From Clostridia bacterium (lineage in GTDB: Bacteria; Bacillota; Clostridia; Lachnospirales; Lachnospiraceae), in NCBI GenBank assembly GCA_910576325.1, contig CAJTIM010000023.1, forward strand, positions 1-64,000: DNA of 64,000 nucleotides. Direction: 5' to 3'. Of this stretch, positions 50,994-59,533 are shown piece by piece. Numbering within the stretch: position 1 is the first letter of the stretch; each line of letters starts with the position of its first letter. The notes under the pieces were generated by a model, which saw only the letters and a list, made by a program, of their open reading frames with translations, searched no databases and was not told the DNA's origin. Made by a program: the position numbers and the translations under genes.

Positions 50994-52280
50994 TTACAGC
51001 TTCACCAGTCCTGCCTCATACAGCTTCTGCAAGGACATCAGAATCCCGAACTTTGCATGCTGCCAGGTCAGCCCTCCCTGGAAATACACCGCATAAGGCG
51101 GCTTAATAGGACCGTCCGCCGACAGCTCAATGGAGGAACCCTGTACAAAAGCTCCTGCCGCCATGATCACATCGCTGTCGTAACCGGGCATGGCCCAGGG
51201 CTCCGGAGTTACATAGCTGTCCACGGGCGCCGCAGCCTGGATTCCCCGGCAGAATGCAATCACGGCCTCCGGATTGCCAAAGGTCACGGCCTGAATGATA
51301 TCGTGCCGGCTTTCCTTTCCGTTCGGTATAACGGAAAAACCCAGTTTTTCATACAGATTGGCTGCAAAGATCGCTCCCTTTAAGGCTCCGCCCACCACCG
51401 TAGGCGCCAGAAAGAAGCCCTGATAAAAGCTGGTCATAACCCCAAGTGAAGCTCCCACTTCTTTTCCCAGACCAGGAGAGGTCAGACGGTAAGCCGCCCG
51501 CTCCACATACTCCTCTTTTCCTGCAATGTAGCCTCCGATAGGCGCCAGGCCGCCGCCGGGGTTCTTGATAAGGGAGCCGACACAGAGATCCGCTCCCACA
51601 TCCGTGGGCTCCATCCGCTCCACAAATTCACCGTAGCAGTTGTCCACCATGCAGATCACATCCGGCTTTCTTTCCTTAATAAATGCAATCAGCTCTCCGA
51701 TTCGTTTTACGGAGAGAGTGGGCCGTGTCTGATAACCCTTGGAGCGCTGAATGGTTACCAGGCGGGTACGCTCATTCAATGCCCTTTCAATAGCCGGATA
51801 GTCAAAACCTCCGTCCTCCAAAAGCTCCACCTGGCGGTAGGTAACTCCGTACTCGGCAAGGGAACCGATGGAAGGACGGATTCCGATGACCTCCTCTAAG
51901 GTGTCGTAGGGCTTTCCCACCGGAGAAAGAAGCTCGTCCCCGGGCCTCAGATTGCCGGAAAGAGCCACGGCCAGGGCATGGGTGCCGCAGGCTATCTGGG
52001 GACGCACCAGCGCCGCCTCGGTGTGGAACACATCCGCATAAACCGCCTCCAGCTTGTCCCGTCCCAGATCATTATAGCCGTAACCGCTGGTAGCCGCAAA
52101 GCAGGCCGCTTCCACCCGGTTTTTGCGCATGGCCTGAAGGACCTTCATCTGGTTGTATTCCACATTCTCTTCTATAGCTTCAAAGCGTTCCTTTAATTCT
52201 GCTTCCGCCCGGGCGCCAAAGGCCAGAACCGCTTCACTGATTCCCATTTCCCGGTAGAGGGTGTTTATTTCTTTCATCAT
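50994..52280 (-). CDS. Methionine gamma-lyase family protein (aluminium-resistance type, COG4100)
   Basis: A 428-residue PLP-dependent enzyme of the COG4100 group. The PLP lysine is in GSLIKNPGGGLAPIGGYIAG, and MVDNCYGEFVERMEPTDVGAD supplies the cofactor-binding acid. The usual label, aluminium resistance protein, comes from early work and says little about the reaction, probably a C-S lyase. It follows miaA in the same direction; the two are often adjacent in clostridia. Confidence 0.88.
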   Translation of the reverse strand: MMKEINTLYREMGISEAVLAFGARAEAELKERFEAIEENVEYNQMKVLQAMRKNRVEAACFAATSGYGYNDLGRDKLEAVYADVFHTEAALVRPQIACGTHALAVALSGNLRPGDELLSPVGKPYDTLEEVIGIRPSIGSLAEYGVTYRQVELLEDGGFDYPAIERALNERTRLVTIQRSKGYQTRPTLSVKRIGELIAFIKERKPDVICMVDNCYGEFVERMEPTDVGADLCVGSLIKNPGGGLAPIGGYIAGKEEYVERAAYRLTSPGLGKEVGASLGVMTSFYQGFFLAPTVVGGALKGAIFAANLYEKLGFSVIPNGKESRHDIIQAVTFGNPEAVIAFCRGIQAAAPVDSYVTPEPWAMPGYDSDVIMAAGAFVQGSSIELSADGPIKPPYAVYFQGGLTWQHAKFGILMSLQKLYEAGLVKL

Positions 52281-52385
52281 AAATACTCCGTTCTGCCGTC
52301 CGCTGCTTACTTACGCTCTTACACAGAATACGGCATGTTTTTTCGTTCTGTAATTCATTTTGTATTTTATCAGGAAATACGCATT

Positions 52386-53330
52386 TTACAGGATGGACTT
52401 TTCCTTTAGTATTTCCAGTATCCTGTCTAAGATCTGCTCCTGCCGATAATGAAAATCCGATTGGTTAAGCCAGATTACATCACGTTCCCGCCGGAACCAG
52501 GTAAGCTGCCGCTTGGCAAAATGGCGTGTATCCCGCTTGAGGATTCGGACGGCCTCCGAAATACTTATCTCCCCTTCCAGATGGGAAAGCAGTTCCTTAT
52601 AGCCAAGCCCCTGCATTGAAACCATTCCTCTATTTAATCCCATAGCCTTAAGCAGCTTTACTTCCTCCAAAAGCCCTTCCTTCAGCATATCATCCACTCT
52701 GGCGTCAATCCTCCGGTAAAGGTGCTCCCGATCATCATTCAGCACAAAATATGCCGCATTGTAAGGGCTTTCTTTCTGCCGCTGCGCCTTATTGTGCTCG
52801 GAGATCCGCTCTCCCGTAAGGCGGTAATACTCCAGGGCGCGGACTACACGCTTTACATTGTTGGCGTGAATCTCCTCCGCCGCCTTGGGATCTGCTTTCT
52901 CCAACATCCTATGAAGCTCCTCCGTTCCCTTTTCCCGGGCCAGGGCTTCCAGAGAGGAACGAAGTTCCGTATGTTCCTGATTTTCCGCAAAATCAATGTC
53001 ATAAAGAAGGGCCTGGATATAAAAACCGGTTCCTCCCGCCACAATAGGGATTCGGTTTCTTCCGTAAATCTGCTCCATAGCCTCCTTTGCCAAAGCCTGA
53101 AAGCGAACGATGTTGAATTCCTCCTTCGGATCCAGAATATCAATGAGGTGATGGGGAACCCCTTGCATTTCCTCCGGCCGGATCTTTGCGGAGCCGATGT
53201 CCATATGGCGGTAGACCTGCATGGAATCCGCCGATATGATTTCCCCGTCTACGGCCTTTGCCAGTGCGACGGAAAGCTTTGTCTTGCCTGCGGCCGTGGG
53301 GCCGGTAAGGATCACGAGAGGCTTTTTCAT
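52386..53330 (-). CDS. miaA: tRNA dimethylallyltransferase
   Basis: A 314-residue enzyme that adds a dimethylallyl group to A37 of tRNAs reading U-starting codons. The P-loop ILTGPTAAGKTKLS lies at residues 7-20, followed by EIISADSMQVYRHMDIGSAK. The tRNA-Leu(CAA) in this window is a likely substrate class. The ATG at 53330 has AAAGGAAA upstream; the longer frame to 53390 is not conserved. A promoter lies at 53435-53463. Confidence 0.95.
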   Translation of the reverse strand: MKKPLVILTGPTAAGKTKLSVALAKAVDGEIISADSMQVYRHMDIGSAKIRPEEMQGVPHHLIDILDPKEEFNIVRFQALAKEAMEQIYGRNRIPIVAGGTGFYIQALLYDIDFAENQEHTELRSSLEALAREKGTEELHRMLEKADPKAAEEIHANNVKRVVRALEYYRLTGERISEHNKAQRQKESPYNAAYFVLNDDREHLYRRIDARVDDMLKEGLLEEVKLLKAMGLNRGMVSMQGLGYKELLSHLEGEISISEAVRILKRDTRHFAKRQLTWFRRERDVIWLNQSDFHYRQEQILDRILEILKEKSIL

Positions 53331-53434
53331 CTTGGTTTCCTTTCCGTTTTTCGGTATTCTCCTGTTATTTTGAGAAATCTTTTTATGCACCGGGAAACAG
53401 GTGCGGCTTGCGGATGCGTATTTGCATCTGCTTT

Positions 53435-53463
53435 ATTATAGTGAATGTAAAGGGGTTTTGCAA
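53435..53463 (-). promoter_or_regulatory. miaA promoter
   Basis: On the minus strand TTGCAA and a perfect TATAAT are separated by 17 bp, about 100 bp before the miaA ATG. It is back to back with the promoter of the HTH gene at 53498-53526. Confidence 0.65.
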
Positions 53464-53488
53464 GAGAAAGAGTAAGAAAGATTTATGG

Positions 53489-53546
53489 AAAGTTTACTTG
53501 ACATTTTAAGGCATACGGTATATACTGATAATGTAAAGTTAACTTT
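53489..53546 (+). promoter_or_regulatory. HTH-gene promoter with two candidate operators
   Basis: TTGACA (53498-53503) and TATACT (53521-53526) are 17 bp apart. AAAGTTTACTTG at 53489-53500 overlaps the -35 box. The perfect palindrome AAAGTTAACTTT at 53535-53546 lies just past the -10 box, near the likely start of transcription. The two resemble each other and suggest autorepression by the HTH protein encoded downstream. Confidence 0.7.
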
Positions 53547-53580
53547 CCATAAAAAACCTGAAATCAGGAGGAACCTTCCC

Positions 53581-53784
53581 TTGAAAAATCGTTTGGAAGA
53601 AATACGAAAGGACCGGGGTGTTACCCAGGAAGAGCTGGCAGCCGCCCTGGAGGTATCCCGGCAGACCATCGGCTCCCTGGAAAACGGACGGTATAATCCG
53701 TCGATTCTTCTGGCCTTTAAAATCGCCCGGTACTTTGAGATGGCAATTGAAGATATATTTATTTATGAGGAGGAACTTTCATGA
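53581..53784 (+). CDS. XRE-family helix-turn-helix regulator (short type)
   Basis: A 67-residue regulator consisting of one HTH domain: VTQEELAAALEVSRQTIGSL (about 16-35) with NGRYNPSILLAFKIARYF after it, as in the YozG/Cro-like group of small regulators. The start is a TTG seven bases after AGGAGGAA; the ATG at 53485 lies inside the promoter. The last codons (EELS and the TGA) come from a family-1 repeat, and the TGA overlaps the ATG of the repeat's short frame. It is probably an autorepressor that also controls the membrane-protein gene after it. Confidence 0.85.
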   Translation: MKNRLEEIRKDRGVTQEELAAALEVSRQTIGSLENGRYNPSILLAFKIARYFEMAIEDIFIYEEELS

Positions 53785-53862
53785 GTGCCCTTTCGAATGA
53801 AAGTTTCTCTCATCACAGGTGTGCCAAAGTGACTTTACCCTTTAGTGCTGTCGCGCAGCGAC
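53770..53862 (+). repeat. Family-1 repeat, 5'-truncated, on the plus strand
   Basis: The only plus-strand copy, matching its plus-strand downstream gene. It lacks the first outer stem arm and begins within GAGGAACTTTCATGAG, fused to the 3' end of the HTH gene. The inner stem (CTTTCA/TGAAAG type) and the GTCGCGCAGCGAC hairpin are intact, followed by TATAATAGGAGG and the next gene. Confidence 0.9.
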
Positions 53863-53867
53863 TATAA
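53781..53867 (+). CDS. Putative 28-aa leader peptide inside family-1 repeat
   Basis: A short frame starting MSALSNESFS and ending AVAQRL. Its ATG overlaps the HTH stop codon (ATGA) and AGGAGGAA lies upstream. It ends TAA three bases before AGGAGG of the next gene. Thus HTH gene, leader and membrane-protein gene form a continuously translatable chain. Translation is not proven. Confidence 0.4.
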   Translation: MSALSNESFSHHRCAKVTLPFSAVAQRL

Positions 53868-53880
53868 TAGGAGGAAAAAC

Positions 53881-54300
53881 ATGAACGAAAAGATGAAAAA
53901 GACTTTGCTGATCCTTGGCATTATAGCCTGCTTAATTTTTCAATATATCGGAATCTTCTTAGGCGCGGAGGATCTGCGTATCATAGGCGGCATCTGCATT
54001 ACCATTGCAGCGCTCGGACCCCTGTGCATCAACAAGCTCTACCGCATGTCCCGCGAAAAAGAATTTCCTGAAGCTGTCCGGCAGGAAGAGATTGAATTTC
54101 ATGATGAACGTAATGCCCTGATCCGCAGCCGGGCCAAGGCCAGAACAAGCGACATCAGCCGCTGGCTCGTCGCAGCCATTGCCTGGATAAACTATCTGAT
54201 ACGCGGGTCTTTATGGATGACACTGGCTCTCTTCGGAGTGTTTGTTCTGATGTATATTCTGGACTTTTGTTATACGGAAAAGTACCGGAATGAAATGTAA
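53881..54300 (+). CDS. Small membrane protein paired with HTH regulator
   Basis: A 139-residue protein with four hydrophobic helices in two pairs: about 7-26 and 30-50, then about 97-112 and 115-133. The middle (EIEFHDERNALIRSRAKART) is a cytoplasmic stretch seen in DUF2178-like proteins. Genes of this kind commonly follow short XRE regulators in Firmicutes; their function is unknown. The ATG at 53881 follows AGGAGGAAAA. Confidence 0.75.
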   Translation: MNEKMKKTLLILGIIACLIFQYIGIFLGAEDLRIIGGICITIAALGPLCINKLYRMSREKEFPEAVRQEEIEFHDERNALIRSRAKARTSDISRWLVAAIAWINYLIRGSLWMTLALFGVFVLMYILDFCYTEKYRNEM

Positions 54301-54338
54301 AACAGATCCAGGATGACCGGCTAAGCCGGCCGTCCGGT

Positions 54339-54527
54339 CTACATCTGATGACGGACGATCCGGTACTCATCCCCATACTGAAAATAGGGACAGCCCTGAA
54401 ACTCTCCCTGTATAAAAAGGCGCATTTCATCCTCGTCCAGATCCATTTCGCACACGTAATAGCCGTAATCGTCGTCATATACATAGTTGCCGCAGCACTC
54501 ACAGTTGGTAGGTTTTGTCTTTTTCAT
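54339..54527 (-). CDS. DUF6472 family small protein
   Basis: A 62-residue acidic protein with a cysteine cluster CECC near residues 9-12 and further cysteines in YVCEMD and GCPYF, likely a small zinc ribbon. It matches the DUF6472 family as I know it; function unknown. The ATG immediately follows the mutL stop codon, so it is coupled to mutL. Confidence 0.8.
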   Translation of the reverse strand: MKKTKPTNCECCGNYVYDDDYGYYVCEMDLDEDEMRLFIQGEFQGCPYFQYGDEYRIVRHQM

Positions 54528-56642
54528 TTACACAATCCTTTTAAACTTTTTCTCAATCTCCTGCTTTGTCATAGAAATAATAGTGGGCCGCCCATGGGGG
54601 CAGTTGTATGGGTTTTCAAGATGCAGAAGCTCTTCTATCAACGCTTTCGCCTCCGCTGTGCTTAAGCGCTGACTGCCCTTTACTGCCGCCTTGCAGGACA
54701 TGGAGGCAATCTTTTCCAGCACAAGCCCGGAATCCTTGCCGCCCACACTGTCAAGGCCGTCAAGAAGCTCCAGGAACAGTTCCTTTTCCGCTATCCCGAA
54801 GAGATTCCCCGGTACTGCGCTGACTGCATACTCCCGGCCTCCAAAGTGGGCAATCTCAAAGCCCATTTCCGTAAAATAGTTAAGATACTCATCAAGCCTT
54901 CCGGCCTCCTGCATGGTCAGAGTCAGAATCAGCGGAGGGCTCACCATCTGGGAGGTAAGCTCCTTGTTCTCCAGGCTTTTGACAGTGCGCTCGTAAAGGA
55001 CCTTCTCATGAGCTGCGTGTTGATCGATCATATAGAATTTATCTTCAAACTGCACAAGCCAATAAGTTTCGAAAAGCTGGCCGATGATTTTGATTTCGGA
55101 CTTGTTTTCAGGGTTCAGAAGCTTGCGGTCGAAAAGCTCTAATTGTTCCGGCTCTGACTTTACGTCTCCCTGTACGGCCGGTTTTCCCTCCCTTTTCTCC
55201 CCAGAACCGCCGCTTCCGCTTTCTTGAAGTGCTTCGGCGCCATGGCTTTCCTTTCCCCGAACCGTTTCGGTACGATAGCTGCCGCTTTCCCGAACCAATT
55301 CGGCACCTGCCAGTGCTTCCAATTCCTTATTGGAATAAATCTTTTGACTTGCCTCGGCTTCAGCGGCTTTCTGCTCTTCCTTTTCCCGAAACTCTTTTGT
55401 CACGCGCTGACGCATTTGCGTAAGGAAGTATTCCAGATTACGTTCCTGCGGAGTCTGCGGTTGAACCGGCGGCTGCTTTGCCGGCTGCTCTTCTATTTTA
55501 TTTGGTTGTTTGTTCAGCTGCTCCGAAGCTGTTCCGCTTCCCTTAAACCATCCTGGTACATTGCTCTTTCCCGGAAGTGTCTTGCCGCTCTCCTCCGCAT
55601 GCTTCCCATTCTTTTCCTGTGCTTCCTCCGTCAGCTTCACCTCCGGGATCAGCTCCTGTCTGGTAAGCCCTTCCCGAACCGTTTTCTGAATCAGACGGTA
55701 CAGTTCTTCCTGATTGGAAAAGCGCAGCTCCATCTTGGTCGGATGCACATTCACATCCAGAAACTCCCCGTCCATGGCAATATGAAGCACTGTAAAAGGA
55801 TATTTGTGCTGCATCATAAAAGTGCGGTAGGCGTCCTCAATCCCCTTGGCAATCAGAGAGCTTTTAATATATCTTCCGTTGATAAAATATGTCTCATATC
55901 CCCGGTTTCCTCTGGATATCACGGGCTTTCCGATATATCCCTTAATCCGCACAGGCCCCTGGGCCTCATCAATCTCCACCACATTTGCCGCCACATCCCG
56001 GCCGTAAATATGGTAAATCACATCCTTCAGGTTGTGATTGCCGGAAGTATGAAGCTTCGTCTGTCCGTTGCTGATAAACTGAAAGGAAACCTCCGGATGG
56101 GACAGGGCCATCCGCTCCATCAGATCGCTGATATAACCCGCCTCTGTCACAGGCGTTTTGAGAAACTTTCTTCTTGCCGGAGTATTATAAAAAAGACTGC
56201 GTACCAGAAAGGTCGTTCCCTCAGGCGCCGCTGTCTCCTCAAGCTTTTTCTCCGCACCGCCCTCAATACAGTAACGAATTCCCGCATCTGCCTCCCGTGT
56301 TTTGGTAATCACTTCCACCATAGCAATGGCCGCAATACTGGACAAAGCCTCCCCCCGGAATCCAAGGGAGGATACGGAAAATAAGTCCTCCACCCTCCGA
56401 ATCTTACTGGTTGCATGACGCAGAAATGCCGTGGGAACCTGCTCTCTCTCAATGCCGCTTCCGTTATCCGTCACCCGGAGAAAGGAGATTCCCCCGTCGC
56501 GTATCTCCACGGCCACGGCGGTAGCTCCCGCATCGATGGCATTTTCCACAAGCTCTTTTACTACGGAGGAGGGCCGCTCAATAACCTCTCCTGCCGCTAT
56601 TTTATCAATGGTCTGCTGATCCAGTACCGCTATTTTTCCCAT
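54528..56642 (-). CDS. mutL: DNA mismatch repair protein MutL
   Basis: A 704-residue GHKL ATPase and nicking endonuclease. N-terminal motifs include IAAGEVIERPSSVVKELVEN and FRGEALSSIAAI. A variable linker of about 200 residues (Gln/Glu/Pro-rich, 340-530) leads to the C-terminal domain with DQHAAHEKVLYE, the endonuclease motif DQHA(X)2E(X)4E. This is expected in organisms without MutH. It follows mutS by 95 bp. Confidence 0.96.
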   Translation of the reverse strand: MGKIAVLDQQTIDKIAAGEVIERPSSVVKELVENAIDAGATAVAVEIRDGGISFLRVTDNGSGIEREQVPTAFLRHATSKIRRVEDLFSVSSLGFRGEALSSIAAIAMVEVITKTREADAGIRYCIEGGAEKKLEETAAPEGTTFLVRSLFYNTPARRKFLKTPVTEAGYISDLMERMALSHPEVSFQFISNGQTKLHTSGNHNLKDVIYHIYGRDVAANVVEIDEAQGPVRIKGYIGKPVISRGNRGYETYFINGRYIKSSLIAKGIEDAYRTFMMQHKYPFTVLHIAMDGEFLDVNVHPTKMELRFSNQEELYRLIQKTVREGLTRQELIPEVKLTEEAQEKNGKHAEESGKTLPGKSNVPGWFKGSGTASEQLNKQPNKIEEQPAKQPPVQPQTPQERNLEYFLTQMRQRVTKEFREKEEQKAAEAEASQKIYSNKELEALAGAELVRESGSYRTETVRGKESHGAEALQESGSGGSGEKREGKPAVQGDVKSEPEQLELFDRKLLNPENKSEIKIIGQLFETYWLVQFEDKFYMIDQHAAHEKVLYERTVKSLENKELTSQMVSPPLILTLTMQEAGRLDEYLNYFTEMGFEIAHFGGREYAVSAVPGNLFGIAEKELFLELLDGLDSVGGKDSGLVLEKIASMSCKAAVKGSQRLSTAEAKALIEELLHLENPYNCPHGRPTIISMTKQEIEKKFKRIV

Positions 56643-56737
56643 GTCTGTTTTTGCTCCCTGTCAAACACTTTTCTTCCAAATACTTAATCCCAATATCCCT
56701 TTGTTTATTGAGCATATGCCCTGCAAAAAAGGCGCTT

Positions 56738-59338
56738 CTACCACCGGTTCTTAATCTTATTCTGCAGCCGATACATGGTGTTAAGAGCATCAAGGGGCGT
56801 CATATTGCTCAGATCCATATCCCGAAGCTCCGTAATAATATCATCATCCTTCACCGTATCGAAGAGAGAGATCTGCTCCATCTCCATTTCCACAGGAACC
56901 GCCTTGGGCTTTAAGGAAATATCCGCCTGGACCAAATCCTCCACCAGCTCCTTCGCCCGGGCAATCACCGGCTCCGGCACGCCGGCCAGCTTCGCCACCT
57001 GGATACCGTAGCTCTTGTCCGCACCGCCCTTGATAATCTTGCGGAGGAACACAATATCATCGCCCTTTTCCTTCACGGCAATACAGTAATTGTTCACCCC
57101 GGCCAGAGAACCCTCCAGTTCCGTCAGCTCATGATAATGAGTAGCAAACAAGGTCTTAGCCCCTAAAATCCGGGGATTGCTGATATACTCAATCACCGCC
57201 CAGGCAATGGCCAGTCCGTCAAAGGTACTGGTTCCCCGGCCTATCTCGTCCAGAATCAAAAGGCTGCTTGCCGTGGCATTGCGGAGGATGTTGGCCACCT
57301 CGGTCATTTCTACCATAAAGGTACTCTGCCCGGAAGCCAGATCATCCGAGGCCCCTACACGGGTAAAGATCCGATCCACAATCCCGATCTTAGCGCTGTC
57401 CGCCGGCACAAAGCTTCCAATCTGAGCCATCAGCACAATGAGGGCCGTCTGACGCATATAGGTGGATTTTCCCGCCATATTAGGGCCGGTGATAACGGAA
57501 ATTCTCCTGCTGCCGTTGTCCAGGTAGGTGTCGTTGGGGATGAACATATCGTGCTCAATCATTTTCTCCACCACCGGATGGCGGCCGCCCTTGATGTCGA
57601 TAACACCCCTGTCATTCATCTTCGGGCGCACAAAACCGCTGCGCTCCGCCACAAAAGCAAGGGAAGCAAACACATCTATCTGAGCCACGGCCTTTGCCGT
57701 CCTCTGAATCCGAAGAACCTGGGATGCGATTGCCTCCCGAAGCTCCACAAAAAGGCTGTATTCCAGGGCGGTAAGCTTTTCCTCCGCGCCCAGGATGGTG
57801 TCCTCCAGCTCCTTAAGCTCCGGCGTAATGTAGCGCTCCGCATTGGTCAGGGTCTGCTTGCGCATATAGTAATCAGGCACCATATCCTTGTAGGAATTAG
57901 TCACCTCCAGGTAATAGCCGAATACCTTGTTGAATTTGATTCTCAGGTTCTTGATGCCTGTCTTTTCCCGCTCTTGTGCCTCCACCTTTGCCAGCCAGCT
58001 CTTGCCCTCGGTCTTAGCCTTCCGATAGCGGTCCACGTCCTCGCTGCAGCCGTCCCGGATAATATCGCCGTCCCGGACGGAAACAGGCGGGTCCTCCCGG
58101 ATGGTCCGGGCAATCATAGCCTGGAGATCGGACAGCACATCCAATTCCTCGCAGAGCGTCCGAAGAAGCGGGGACTGAAAATCTCCCATCAGCGTTTTGA
58201 TATGAGGCAGCATTTCCAGGGAAGAGCAAAAGGCGGTCAAATCTCTGGGATTTGCCGTCTGGTAGCTGATGCGCCCGATGAGACGCTCCAGATCGTAAAT
58301 GGGATTGAGATACTCACGAAGCTCCTCCCGGGTGATGGCGTGGGCGTTCAGCTCCGCTATGGCCTCATGGCGGCTCTCAATCTCGCCCCGATCAATCAGG
58401 GGCTGTTCCACCATTGTCCGCAGGGTTCTGGCGCCCATAGCAGTTTTTGTTTTGTCGAGCACCCACAGAAGGGAGCCTCGTTTCTGCTTTTCCCGCAGGG
58501 TTTCCACAAGCTCCAGATTCCTGCGGCTGGAGCTGTCGATAATCATGTATTTTCCAATGGCATAGGGCTGCAGACGCGTCATGTGCGATAAGGAATTTTT
58601 CTGGGTCTCGTAAAGATATTTGAGAAGGGTTCCCGCCGCAATGGTTCCGCAGCTTAAGTCCCGCAGGCCCAGCCCGGCCAGATCCGACACCTGAAAATGC
58701 TCCAGAAGAGTCCGCCGGCATAGCTCATCGTCAAAATACCAGGATTCCAGAGGGTACAGGGCAATGCCCAGGCGGAACTTCAGATCATCCAGATCCGCGC
58801 CGCTCATGGTAAATGCCTCGTTGCACACGATTTCCGAGGGGGTGAATTTGTTGATCTCATCCAAAAGCTTACGCTCGGAATCCACCTCGGTCACAAAATA
58901 GTCCCCGGTTGTAATATCTGCCGTGGAAATGCCGTAACGATCCGAAAGGTAGACGATGCACATCAGATAATTGTTTTTCGTCTCATCCGCCGTGTTTAAG
59001 TTGGTGCCCGGGGTTACAATCCGCACTACGTCGCGGGCCACCAGTCCCTTTGCTGTCTTGGGGTCCTCCACCTGTTCGCAGATGGCTACCTTATAGCCCT
59101 TACAAACCAGGCGGTTCAGATATCCCTCCACAGCATGATAAGGAACGCCGCACATGGGTGCGCGTTCCTCCAGGCCGCAGCTCTTTCCGGTGAGGGTCAG
59201 TTCCAGCTCCTTCGACACGGTGAGGGCATCGTCAAAAAACATTTCGTAAAAATCGCCCAGGCGATAAAATAAGATACAGTCCTTGTGCTGCTCTTTTGTC
59301 TTTAGGTACTGCTGCATCATGGGTGTCATTTCCGCCAT
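56738..59338 (-). CDS. mutS: DNA mismatch repair protein MutS
   Basis: An 866-residue mismatch-binding ATPase. The N-terminal mismatch motif lies in FYRLGDFYEMFFDDA (Phe-X-Glu), near residue 30. The ATPase shows Walker A GPNMAGKST and LILDEIGRGTSTFDGLAIAW. The ATG at 59338 follows TAGGAGAAAGATC. The longer frame to 59434 runs through a structured leader (59362-59457) and is rejected. Confidence 0.96.
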   Translation of the reverse strand: MAEMTPMMQQYLKTKEQHKDCILFYRLGDFYEMFFDDALTVSKELELTLTGKSCGLEERAPMCGVPYHAVEGYLNRLVCKGYKVAICEQVEDPKTAKGLVARDVVRIVTPGTNLNTADETKNNYLMCIVYLSDRYGISTADITTGDYFVTEVDSERKLLDEINKFTPSEIVCNEAFTMSGADLDDLKFRLGIALYPLESWYFDDELCRRTLLEHFQVSDLAGLGLRDLSCGTIAAGTLLKYLYETQKNSLSHMTRLQPYAIGKYMIIDSSSRRNLELVETLREKQKRGSLLWVLDKTKTAMGARTLRTMVEQPLIDRGEIESRHEAIAELNAHAITREELREYLNPIYDLERLIGRISYQTANPRDLTAFCSSLEMLPHIKTLMGDFQSPLLRTLCEELDVLSDLQAMIARTIREDPPVSVRDGDIIRDGCSEDVDRYRKAKTEGKSWLAKVEAQEREKTGIKNLRIKFNKVFGYYLEVTNSYKDMVPDYYMRKQTLTNAERYITPELKELEDTILGAEEKLTALEYSLFVELREAIASQVLRIQRTAKAVAQIDVFASLAFVAERSGFVRPKMNDRGVIDIKGGRHPVVEKMIEHDMFIPNDTYLDNGSRRISVITGPNMAGKSTYMRQTALIVLMAQIGSFVPADSAKIGIVDRIFTRVGASDDLASGQSTFMVEMTEVANILRNATASSLLILDEIGRGTSTFDGLAIAWAVIEYISNPRILGAKTLFATHYHELTELEGSLAGVNNYCIAVKEKGDDIVFLRKIIKGGADKSYGIQVAKLAGVPEPVIARAKELVEDLVQADISLKPKAVPVEMEMEQISLFDTVKDDDIITELRDMDLSNMTPLDALNTMYRLQNKIKNRW

Positions 59339-59361
59339 GATCTTTCTCCTATTCCAGTTCC

Positions 59362-59457
59362 GTATATCCCCATTCAGCACGCAAATATCGGAGATGCATT
59401 TCCGGTCGCCAAATACATGCGCCCGGAAATCCATCTAGGTGCTTCTTGGGGATATAC
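59362..59457 (-). promoter_or_regulatory. Element-2 structured leader upstream of mutS
   Basis: A 96-bp stem-loop. Outer arms GTATATCCCC and GGGGATATAC are perfect 10-bp complements. AGCAC and GTGCT pair inside them, and GATGGATTTCCGG pairs with CCGGAAATGCATC at 12 of 13 positions. The loop contains GCATGTATTTGGCGA. It is flanked by AACTGAAAACAG before and GGAACTGGAATAGGAG after. It ends about 25 bp before the mutS ATG. Confidence 0.7.
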
Positions 59458-59533
59458 TGTTTTCAGTTTTATTCTTTTTCCAATTCCACAATCCCCTTCC
59501 CAGTGCGCAGACAATGGAAAGAGTATTGCTGTT

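Noticed and set aside
53485..53580. Upstream ATG for the HTH gene
   Set aside because: This ATG overlaps the -35 promoter region and lacks a ribosome-binding site; the TTG at 53581 has AGGAGGAA at seven bases.
59339..59434. N-terminal extension of MutS
   Set aside because: It lies within the structured leader and has no similarity to MutS N-termini; the ATG at 59338 has a ribosome-binding site.
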